A stretch of 64,000 nucleotides of DNA from SZUA-36 sp963759155 (GTDB lineage: Bacteria > Pseudomonadota > Gammaproteobacteria > Xanthomonadales > SZUA-36). Made by a program: the position numbers and the translations under genes. The stretch spans positions 1 through 64,000 of the forward strand of contig CAVWXX010000018.1 in NCBI GenBank assembly GCA_963759155.1, read 5' to 3'. A model generated the notes under the pieces. That model saw nothing but the letters and a program-made list of their open reading frames with translations. It ran no database searches and was not told the DNA's origin. Shown piece after piece: positions 45,748 to 55,800 of the stretch; the stretch's first letter is position 1; every line of letters begins with the position of its first letter.

Positions 45748-46116
45748 TTAACGTATACGCAATGTTTTCTCATAATGCATGGGATGCTTCTTGTAAATCA
45801 GGTTAAGTTCCCGGTCATAACTGATGTTAACCACGATACCACCGTCTTTTTGCTCGATCTTGAAGCTGTCCGTCATATCATTCATTTCATTGATCTGCAG
45901 CAGGCCAACCAGCTTGGTTTGGGCGGCTTGAACCGTCCGCACCGGGTTTACACTCTGTGTTGACTGCATGGTATCCAGAATTGAATCTATAGATTTGGAT
46001 TCAATGGCTTGTGGAACATACTGGATACCGACATAAGCAGCAAAGCCAAATACGACAAGAAGGATTATAGTGACGATGGCTGAAGCGCCCTTTTGCTTTG
46101 CTGGTCCCTTATTCAT
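45748..46116 (-). CDS. DUF4845 family membrane protein
   Basis: The 122-residue product starts after GGAG. It has a short basic N-terminus with KQKGAS, one membrane helix (about 12-30), and a periplasmic part with YVPQAIESKSIDSILDTM, typical of the DUF4845 family. Members usually sit downstream of lepB (signal peptidase I) in gammaproteobacteria; here the neighbours are a URO-D-like gene and a GGT gene instead. Function unknown. Confidence 0.8.
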   Translation of the reverse strand: MNKGPAKQKGASAIVTIILLVVFGFAAYVGIQYVPQAIESKSIDSILDTMQSTQSVNPVRTVQAAQTKLVGLLQINEMNDMTDSFKIEQKDGGIVVNISYDRELNLIYKKHPMHYEKTLRIR

Positions 46117-46172
46117 GCTGACATCTCCGTAGTGTGGTCTGTAGTGTTTTAAACACTGTTTCGAAAGCTTTC

Positions 46173-48074
46173 CTACCAGGCAATTCCGTAGTCATCGCCA
46201 TAATCACTGGCGCCACCCCACATGCTGCCATTTTCCGCGTCAAAATAGATGGCGGTAATGGGGCTGTAAGGACGTTTATCCGCCTCGACTTTATAACCCA
46301 TGTTACCCAATTCGCCACGCACCCACGCAGGCAGCAATGGCGAAACGGCAAGACGACCCGGCTCTGATTTGTGCGCACCGAAAGAACTTTGCATCTGGTA
46401 GCTGGTGAAGTTTGGTGCTTCCGCCGCCTGCTGCACGTTCATGTCAAACTCGACCATGTTCAGGAAGAACTGCAGCAGATTCTGATCCTGTGTATCACCA
46501 CCCTGAACGGAAAACGCCATCAAGGGCTTGCCGTCCTTAAGCGCGATACTTGGGGTTAGCGTTGCACGTGGCCGCTGCCCTGGTTGGACCACGTTGAAAG
46601 GATTCATCTTTTCCGTCAGCACAAAACTCTGCATACGCTGGCTCAGGCCAACACCGGTAGAACCTGCGATAAAGGCAGGAATCCATCCGCCGCTTGGTGT
46701 TATTGAAACCACCCAACCCTCGGCGTCCGCCGCCTGTATTGATGTAGTGCCGGCCAGGAAGCCTTCTTCCTCACTCATGCGCATGGCTTGTTGAAAGCCT
46801 TCTGCACCCTCTGCTTCCGCGCTCGGTGGAATAACGCTCCAGTTTTTCAGCAACTCGGCAAACGGATTTTTTTCATTCTGGAAGGGGTATGGATCACCCG
46901 GCCGGGTTTCCGGGTTGTTCTTTTGCGGGTCCATCAGTGCCCGTCTTTGTGCTGCATATTTCTTGGAAAGTAAACCTGCAACCGGCTCAGCAGGCGGTAC
47001 GTAGGGGTCGCCATAGTAAAAATCACGATCAGCAAAAGACAGGTTCATCGCCTGGTACAGCGTGTGGATGTAACGCGCGCTGTTGTAACCCATGCTCTTG
47101 AGGTCGATCTCTTCCAGGATGTTCAGCGCCTGTAGCAACACCGGACCCTGTACCCAGGTGGTCAGCTTGTAAACGTCGACGCCTTTGTAATTGGTGGTCA
47201 CCGGCTCTTCTATATGTACCTGCCATTTATCGAGATCTTCCTTTGTGATCAAGCCGCCATATTCGGTCGAACTACGTACGATCTCATCGGCGATATCACC
47301 ACGATAAAAACGATCATAGGCCGCATAGATGGCCTGCTTGCGTGTCTTGCCTGCGGCCAGGGCCTCGGCTTCTGTCTCTACCAGTTTCTGTAATGTCGCC
47401 AACAGGTCGGCCTGACGGAACATTTCACCTGCCACTGGTGCGCCGCGTTGCTCCGGGTCTTCATCACTTGCATGCGGAAGGAAAACGGCCTTGGAATAAG
47501 ACCACTGAGAAATCACGTCCCTGCGCCGTTCGATATTATCAGCCTGAACGCCTTCAATGGGATAGCCTTCAGCCATCTGCATCGATGGCGCCAAAACCTC
47601 CGCCAGGCTCAGCTTGCCATATTCAGCCAACATCACCATCAGGCCACCGGGGGTGCCCGGGGTTACCGCCGCCAATGGACCGTATTCGGGCGGGTAGACC
47701 ATGCCCTGTTCTTTGAAATAGTCGGCAGTCGCACCGGTGGGCGCCACACCAAGGGCGTTGATACCTTTAACTTCTCCGGTGTGCGGGTTGTAAATGAGTG
47801 CCTGGGTTTCGCCACCCCAGCCCAGGGTATCCCACATGGTTGAAGTGGCAGCCAGCATGGCACAGGCCGCATCGACCGCGTTGCCGCCTTGGGTAAACGT
47901 CATCGCGCCCGCAGTTGCAGCCAGTGGTTTACCGGTAACAGCAACCCAGTGTTTACCGTGCAGTACCGGTTTTGCTGTCTTTTGGGCGATGGCGTTACCT
48001 GTAAGGCCTATAAGCGCCACAGCAAAAGTGAAAATTCGAATCATGGAGAGGGGATGACGGGTTGAGGCAAACAT
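46173..48074 (-). CDS. ggt: Gamma-glutamyltranspeptidase family enzyme, exported
   Basis: From ATG 48074 the product is about 633 residues with a signal peptide (MIRIFTFAVALIGLTGNAIA within it). The proenzyme pattern is intact: QGGNAVDAACAML, GWGGETQALIYN, PGTPGGL, and the autocleavage/nucleophile site AGTTSIQAADAEGWVVSIT, which reads TTS where classical enzymes have TTH. GVGLSQRMQSFVL and RPRATLTPSIALKDGKP follow. It probably matures into two subunits in the periplasm and cleaves gamma-glutamyl bonds, as of glutathione. The substituted residue after TT leaves exact substrate open. It ends 57 bp before the DUF4845 gene. Confidence 0.9.
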   Translation of the reverse strand: MFASTRHPLSMIRIFTFAVALIGLTGNAIAQKTAKPVLHGKHWVAVTGKPLAATAGAMTFTQGGNAVDAACAMLAATSTMWDTLGWGGETQALIYNPHTGEVKGINALGVAPTGATADYFKEQGMVYPPEYGPLAAVTPGTPGGLMVMLAEYGKLSLAEVLAPSMQMAEGYPIEGVQADNIERRRDVISQWSYSKAVFLPHASDEDPEQRGAPVAGEMFRQADLLATLQKLVETEAEALAAGKTRKQAIYAAYDRFYRGDIADEIVRSSTEYGGLITKEDLDKWQVHIEEPVTTNYKGVDVYKLTTWVQGPVLLQALNILEEIDLKSMGYNSARYIHTLYQAMNLSFADRDFYYGDPYVPPAEPVAGLLSKKYAAQRRALMDPQKNNPETRPGDPYPFQNEKNPFAELLKNWSVIPPSAEAEGAEGFQQAMRMSEEEGFLAGTTSIQAADAEGWVVSITPSGGWIPAFIAGSTGVGLSQRMQSFVLTEKMNPFNVVQPGQRPRATLTPSIALKDGKPLMAFSVQGGDTQDQNLLQFFLNMVEFDMNVQQAAEAPNFTSYQMQSSFGAHKSEPGRLAVSPLLPAWVRGELGNMGYKVEADKRPYSPITAIYFDAENGSMWGGASDYGDDYGIAW

Positions 48075-48251
48075 TGGAGGTCTCTTGTGAAGTTTACCGA
48101 CAAGAATAACAAATGCGTGGCGTCCGGTCAGTTTCGATTGGATGGAAATCCTTATGCATTCAGATTTCCCCATATATTCCGGATTTCCTCTCCATCTTCG
48201 CCGTCGCTTCAGATAGAATTCACAGGTCTTCGTTTACTGCAAGGGACCATC

Positions 48252-48989
48252 ATGGACAGCTTTCTCATTTCAATCGCGGGCAATATTGCTGCGGGGAAAT
48301 CCACCCTGACAAAAGCGCTTGAAAAAAGATCCGGCGGTAAGATTGTCTCCTTTCTCGAAAGGGTCGACTATGTGAAAAAGCATGGCTACCTGGAGAAATA
48401 CTACAAGGCGGTCAGTGCCTATGACCGTCTGAAAGGGGCGAAACTTGATGGCAAAGACCCTGAGACTTTTCTGAAGGTAAAAGAAGAGGCCGAGTATTGG
48501 GGTTACAAGATCCAGGAGACGTATTTTCTATCCAGGCTGCTCGACCTGGGCGTACTCAATGAGCTTTTGCGTGAGGGTCAGTCGGTCGCGCAGGACCGCA
48601 GTATCTATGAGGATCAGATATTCACCAAGAATTCGAATAATTACGAGTACATCACCGATGAGGACTACAGAAAGTACCAGGACCTATTCAAACTGGTGAT
48701 GACAAACAAACCCGAGCCCGACCTCATCATCTACCTGGAAAGTGATGTGTCTGCATTGAAATCAAGAATTGTTGGCCGAAGCCGTGGCGAAGAATCCGAC
48801 CTTGCCAGTCCCGAGAGCAGTTATCTTTCCAACCTCAACGACCTTTACAGACCGTGGATAATGAAGTGTGGTCACCCCTATCTCATCATCGACACCGAGG
48901 CCATCGACTTCAGAACCGAGGAAGGACTGGAGCAGGTCATCGCAGGCATCGTGCGTTCCGTTCCCGGGACCAAGAGGTTGTTTGGATGA
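48252..48989 (+). CDS. Deoxynucleoside kinase, first of a tandem pair
   Basis: From ATG 48252 (AAGGGA upstream; the frame is open earlier) the product is 245 residues. It has the dNK P-loop GNIAAGKSTL, the DRSIYEDQIF motif (the DR(S/Y) loop), and a conserved LIIYLESD strand followed by the R-rich lid. It phosphorylates a deoxynucleoside with ATP in salvage; the specificity is unknown. Its stop overlaps the start of a second kinase, ATGA, so the two are made together. Confidence 0.9.
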   Translation: MDSFLISIAGNIAAGKSTLTKALEKRSGGKIVSFLERVDYVKKHGYLEKYYKAVSAYDRLKGAKLDGKDPETFLKVKEEAEYWGYKIQETYFLSRLLDLGVLNELLREGQSVAQDRSIYEDQIFTKNSNNYEYITDEDYRKYQDLFKLVMTNKPEPDLIIYLESDVSALKSRIVGRSRGEESDLASPESSYLSNLNDLYRPWIMKCGHPYLIIDTEAIDFRTEEGLEQVIAGIVRSVPGTKRLFG

Positions 48990-49648
48990 AACGTACCATC
49001 GGCATCATGGGTAATATTTCTGCGGGTAAAACCACACTTTGCAAGCTGATTGAAAAGCGCTGGGATTATGTCTTTTACCCGGAAGAGGTGGATGAACTGG
49101 TGCTCAATTTCTACTACGGCGACCGTCGTGAACACGCTTACAATACCCAGGTCTTCTTTCTTTCAAGCCGGTTCAGAAATTGGTGGCATATGACCATCTC
49201 GCCCCATTCGGGTGTCACCGACCGGATCAAGGAAGAAGACATCCATATATTCACCGAGAAAAACTACCGCGACCGTTTTCTCTCCAAATCGGAAAAGATG
49301 ATCCTGGCCCACCAGTTTGAGGCGATGAAACACAATATCCCGGACCCGGACCTGGTGATCTACCCGCATACGGAAGTGGGTGAACTCAAAGCGAGAATAG
49401 AAAAACGCTTACTCAAAGAAGGCAAGGTTCGTGAGGGTGAACGTGGACTTCTCGCAGACAGTGATACCTACATCGAAGACTTGAACACACTCTACGAAGA
49501 ATTCTACCCGCGTTACCAGGGCAATAAGCTCCGCATTGAAAGCAACGACTGGAAACTGGTCAATGACGATGGCTCAATTCGCTATCACAGCGAAGAAGCC
49601 GACAAACTTCTGGCGATCATCAAGCAGGCGCTCGAACGTAACGAATAG
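48986..49648 (+). CDS. Deoxynucleoside kinase, second of a tandem pair
   Basis: The ATG at 48986 overlaps the upstream stop. The 220-residue protein carries GNISAGKTTL, a diverged DR motif (TDRIKEEDIHIF), LVIYPHTEVGELKARI and a charged lid. It is a clear paralogue of the upstream kinase, but diverged enough to have a different substrate. Coupled pairs of dNKs in lactobacilli form heterodimers of deoxyadenosine kinase with deoxycytidine or deoxyguanosine kinase; the arrangement here invites the same reading. Confidence 0.88.
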   Translation: MKRTIGIMGNISAGKTTLCKLIEKRWDYVFYPEEVDELVLNFYYGDRREHAYNTQVFFLSSRFRNWWHMTISPHSGVTDRIKEEDIHIFTEKNYRDRFLSKSEKMILAHQFEAMKHNIPDPDLVIYPHTEVGELKARIEKRLLKEGKVREGERGLLADSDTYIEDLNTLYEEFYPRYQGNKLRIESNDWKLVNDDGSIRYHSEEADKLLAIIKQALERNE

Positions 49649-49880
49649 CAGTTGACCAGACATTCCTGTTTTACCGCTTAGTCTATTCAAGACTATTTCT
49701 AAGCACCGGTTCAAAGACAAACAATAGGCATAAATTGGCTGTTGAAAAACGGGTAGCCATGCATGCCAGTTCCCCCCTTTTCAGTAACTCATGCATATTG
49801 AATGTAATTATTCAAAAAGCTGCTACACTGATACTTGTTGGGAATACAAATCATTTCGATTTAGAAACTAAGGGACACAC

Positions 49881-52800
49881 ATGAAAAATATTTGTCGACT
49901 TGTTGCTTCAGGTCCGATCGGCCAATCGTTGATTGGCACCACAGCTTTGTCAAATTTATTCGCAGTAACCTTGCTGCTTGCGTTGCCGTTGTTTGCACAG
50001 GCACAAGCGGCAGGCACCTACTCGGTATGTCCGGCTGGTCCACCCACTTGCGACTATACAACACCGGAAGCAGCCGTAAATGACCCTGCAAGGGTTAATG
50101 GCGACATTATTGCTATCACGACCGGTACCTACGTGCTTGGCGCCACGCTGCAAATCGACAACACCATGACGATTGAAGGCAATGATTCTGTTCTTGACGC
50201 CAATGGCATTCGGGCAATAGATGTGTCCGGTTCAATCAGCGTCAGCATGGGCAGCATTAACATACGAAATGGCCAGGCAGATCCCGGCACTGGCGGTGGT
50301 GCACTGAGGATATCAGGTGGTGCGTCAGTTTTTATTGTTGGCGGAATATTTCAGGACAACCAGGCCGATTTCGGCGGGGCCATTTACAACGATGGTTCAA
50401 TTCTGCAGACAAATGTAACTGAGTTTTATGGAAACCGGGCAACCAATGGTAATGGCGGTGCTGTATTTACCGATGGCCTGGGTCAAACAAGCCTGGACCA
50501 GACCATCATCGATGGAAACCAGGCCAGCAATGCCGGTGGTGGCGTAGCGGTTATAGGGGGCAACCTTGACGCCCAGGGAAACGGGCCCAGATCTTTGATT
50601 AGCCTGAGCAGGTCAACGGTCTCTAATAATGCAGCACTTAACCCGGTACAAACTGCCTCCAACTTGCTAAGAAGCGGCACCACGGTCTCATGTGGACCTG
50701 AACCGTTCGGTCAGACATTTATTGCCGATGAGCTTGCTCTTTCTGCGTTTGAATTTGATATTCGTTTGAACGGCCCTGGTGATCTGACTGTCATCCCTAA
50801 CGACCTCGACATCATTGGACTGGTGCGTCAGGGCGGTCCTGCCGGACCAGTCATTGCCACCGCCCACGCCTTTGCCCCTGGCGGCACCTGGATTGGGGGC
50901 TCCACTCAGACACTGACGTTTTTCCTGGATCATGTGGTGGCGTTGAACCCAGGCGGCACTTATTCGATAGAGTCAGCCATCGCAGGCGCATATAGCATTT
51001 ATATTTCACCTGGTGACGACTATGCGAATGGAAGCAGATACTCATGTGATGACACACTACTCACAGGTTCTGACCTGACCTTCCGCACCTATGGTGGCAC
51101 ACCCGGTGAAGGCGGCGGTGTCCATGCACTATTTGACGGACAGGCAAACTTATCTAACACCACCGTATCTGGCAATGTCGGTGATGGTCTATTTGCCGTC
51201 AACGGCGCTATCGTTTCAACCTGGTTCAACACCATCACTAATAACTCAGGTAACGGCACAACCGCCATTCCACCTGCAGACTCAGATCCAGGCCTGGTTT
51301 TTCTTACCGCGACTATCGTTGCCGGAAACGGCGGTAACGATTGTGAGGGCGATACCGTTACAAGTGGCTATAACCTGATTGGTGATGATACCAACTGTGT
51401 AATAACACCGTTACCCACTGACCTTGTCGGCAATATCAATGCCCCACTTGATCCATTGCTTGGCCCACTGCAGGATAACACCGGTCGCACGCCGACCCAT
51501 GCGATTGACGAGAACAGCCTGGCCTTCAATGCGGCAGGCCCAGTTGTAGATGGCCTGCCCTGCTCTGACTTCAATATCGACCAGCGTAATGTCGCCCGAC
51601 CGAACGGACCGGCCTGCGACATCGGAGCATTTGAATTCGTTTCTCCGGTAGGTCCATTACAAACCCTGATTAACGCAGCGGCCCCGGGCGGCACGATCAA
51701 TGTTCCCGATGGCACTTATACCGAACCGGTGACCATTGGTGACGGCAAGACCCTGGTCGGTTCAGGACCTGGTAACGTGGTCATAGATGCCACCAATCTC
51801 AACAGTTCGGCAATCACCGCGACCGGCGACTTTGGCCTTGTCGGTTTAAGCGTAATCGGTGGCAACTCAGCCGGCCATGGCGGTGGTATCTTTGCGGATG
51901 TCGTAGGCACCAACATCAGCTTGAACAACGTCGCTTTTAATAACAACAGTGCCGCACTGGATGGCGGCGCGATTTACCTGCCCGACGGTTCACTGACTGG
52001 TACCAATGTCACTTTCCAGTTCAACTCGGCCGATGGCAACGGCGGTGCAATCTTTAGCGGCACTAACGCCGACATCAGTGATTCGTTTTTCAGTGGCAAC
52101 CAGTCTGACAGCAACGGCGGTGCGATAGCGAGTACCGGTGTACTGATATCGAGTAAAAATACTTTTTCCAACAACAACGCCAATAATGGTGGCGCCATCA
52201 GCATCGAGGGTGGTGCCACAGCCTCGGTCAGTTCAAATGACGACGTCTTCAATAACAACATGGCTACCCGGGATGGCGGCGCCATTTATGAGTCATTTTC
52301 GAACCTGAGTGTTGTCAACGGCTTATTTCTGGATAGCACTGCCGGTGACAACGGTTTGGCTGGCGACGGTGGCGCGATCTATACCGACAACAATGCAGTT
52401 ATCCGTGAGACTTTTATGGGGTTCAGTAGTGCCGTTGAAGGCGATGGCGTACCCGGAGAGGGTGGCACGATTTACTTTAACGGTAAGCTGAGCCTGGTAG
52501 ATTCAAGGGTCACCAACTCATCCGCCGGTGTGGGAGGTGGCATCTACGGCACCACCAACGGAATTGCAACGATATCGGGAACGGTCTTTGACAATAATGA
52601 CGCGGAAAATTCCGGCACTGCGGGTGGTGCGATTGGCGGTTCTGGTGCGCTGGAAATCACCAACTCCACCCTGTCGGGCAACACCACCAGCGGCAATGGC
52701 AACGGCGCCGGTATAGGCCTGCTGGCCGGCAGTGCACGCCTGAACAACGTCACCCTGGCTTTCAATGCAGCTGGGACGGGCCTTGGTGGGCCGTTATACG

Positions 52801-55800
52801 CTGAAAACGGTGCGTTGATTACATTCACCAACAGCCTGTTTTCCAATAACAGCGGCGGTGGCACCAGTTGCAACACGGTGTTTTCGCAAGGTTACAACCT
52901 GTTCCAGAATACACCCTGCCCGACGTTGCCCAGCGATATCATTGCCGAGCCGTTGATCGATCCCCTTGCCTCTTTCCTCCAGGTTGGCAGTACATTCGGA
53001 ACTTCTGCCCATGCTTTACAACCACAGAGCCCTGCGGTCAATGCCGGAGCGCCAGAGCTGAATTTCCAAACTTTTGACGCCACGACAATTGGAGACTGGC
53101 AGCTCAGGGGTTCCGCTGCAACAGATTCCGGAACGTTGTTCTTGGCGGGGGTCGGTTTACCGGTCGGTTCAGCCTATTTGAACGACCCAGTCGATGTCAC
53201 CGTGGACTTTTCAGCGAGGTTCCAGTTCAGGATGACGCCTTCAGCTGGTGGCTCTGCGGCAGATGGAATCACCTTCTCCATTGTGGCCGACCCGACCATA
53301 CTCGGTGATACGGGCAATGCCCTCGGTATTGCCGAATTTCCGGAAATAGGTGGTGCGGAAATTGGTATTGTGGAGGGCGTCTCAATCGAGTTCGATACCT
53401 GGACAGATGACGGCGGTATAGACGGTAACCAGGATCATGTTGGCATTGACCTTGATGGGAACACTGCTGCGAGCCCCTTTGAGGCTTTTGTCGGCCCTAA
53501 TGGAACGTTCTCCAATGGCTCTGATTGGACTGCATGGGTGGACTACGATGCGTCCACCGACCTGCTTGAGGTACGAGTTTCGGACACAGCAATCAGGCCA
53601 ATTGCACCAACCATATCAACAACGGTGACAATTGCCGATTTTGCCGGCGCCTCTGCATTTATCGGTTTTACCGGTTCAACTGCCTTTCCGCCAATTTCGG
53701 GTGAACACCGAATCCTGAACTTTGCGTTCAGCAACGCAACACTCTGTGAAGCAACCGACCAACGCGGCGTGATTCGCCCTCAAGGTGGCGCTTGCGATAT
53801 CGGTGCATATGAAGCCGAACCGATCCCACTGACCCTGGGCCAGGTTTCTCTCAATGCTGTCAGCGACCTGGAAAGTAACGAAAGTTACCCCGGCGTGACT
53901 GATGTACCGATCATCGACATACCGATCGAAAAATTGACCGGTGATGTAAATAACGCACCTGAATCTGCGCCACTGGGATCATTCCCATTGGGTTCTTTCC
54001 CGATCGGTTCATTTGATCTGAGGAGTGCACCCATTGGTTCATTCCCGCTGGGTTCATTCCCGATTGGTTCATTCCCGATTGGCTCGTTCCCCGTCGGTTC
54101 GTTCCCCATTGGTTCATTCCCTCTGTCATCCATTCCCCTGTTACGCGAGGGTGGCTGGTCGAGAATCCTGGAAGAGATTCCGGAACTGGAAGGAGCGCCT
54201 CTGCAAACGGTGACATTGGAACAGGTGCTGACCAGTAGTTCAGTTCCCGCCTCCGTGGACGAAATTGAACTGCGCGATTTGGCCATCGAGGGTTCACCCC
54301 TGGCATCACTGTCGCTGCAAGGCTTGTCACTGGGCGCCACCACCGTTGAAGAAATTGACCAGTGGGCCTCAAATGCCGGTAGCGCCACTGATGTCTGTAC
54401 TGAATTGGCGAATAATGAACCGGCCTTTACAGACTGCGCCGCCGATGACACTTTACTGAGTCTGGAGTTTAAGGGCGCACCGGTTTCTGCCTTATCCTTA
54501 CAGTCGCTGCCGCTGGGCTCATTCTCGACCACTGCGGCACCGCTGGGCTCATTCCCGATCGGTTCGTTCCCGCTGGGTTCATTCCCGTTGGGTTCATTCC
54601 CGCTGGGTTCATTCCCGATTGGCTCCTTCCCGATCGGTTCGTTCCCGCTGGGTTCATTCCCCCTGGGTTCATTCCCGATCGGTTCGTTTCCGCTGGGTTC
54701 GTTTGAGGTCGATGGCCAACCGTTCTGTGATGTCTACGACGAAAAGGCTGGCGCCGATAGCGCCAAGACCTGTGGCGAATTGTTAACGAGCCCAAGCACC
54801 GCAAGCCTGCCCGATTTGATTGCGGCTTTAGCGGCTGATGGCGCAAGCGATATTGCTTCAACTCCGCTGGGCTCGTTCCCGCTGGGTTCATTCCCGTTAG
54901 GTTCGTTCCCGATAGGTTCGTTCCCCTTGGGCTCGTTCCCGATAGGTTCGTTCCCGATCGGTTCATTCCCGATCGGTTCATTCCCGATTGGTTCGTTCCC
55001 GTTAGGTTCGTTCCCGATTGGCTCGTTTCCACTGGGTTCGTTTAATGTCGATGGCCAACCCTTCTGCGAAGTCTACGACCGGCAGGCTGGCTTCGATGGC
55101 GCCGATACCTGTGGCGACTTATTAGCCGATCCAGCCACTGCAAGCCTGGCCGATTTGATAGCGGCATTGGTGTCCAACGGAGCAAGCGATATTGCTTCAA
55201 CCCCGCTGGGCTCGTTCCCTATCGGTTCGTTCCCGATCGGCTCATTCCCGATCGGCTCATTCCCGCTGGGGTCTTTCGATCTTAACGCCCCACCGTTATC
55301 TGACTTGAACCTCGGCGATTTTGATGGTTGTGAACTGATTGCATCAAGTTCCGCAGACAACTGCTTAGGCCTTGGTTTGAGTGACTCATCCACATTGTTG
55401 CAGGTAGCCGAAACCTATGGATCAATCGAGGCCTCACCGCTCGGTTCATTCCCGATTGGTTCATTTGGTATTAGTGACCTGCCCATGGGATCGTTCCCGA
55501 TTGGTTCGTTCGAGATCAATGGCACACCGCTTGGATCATTCCCGTTGGGATCATTTGATTTGATCGGTTCTCCGATCGGTTCATTCCCGATCGGCTCGTT
55601 CCCGCTGGGTTCGTTCCCATTGGGATCATTCCCAATCGGTTCATTCCCGATTGGTTCGTTCCCACTGGGTTCCTTTGATCTCGATGGCCAATCGTTCTGC
55701 GATGTCTACGACCAAAAGGCCGGAGTCGATGGTTCAACGTACCCGCAGACTTGTAGCGAATTGTCAATTGATCCAGCCACCGCAACCCTGCCCGAATTGA

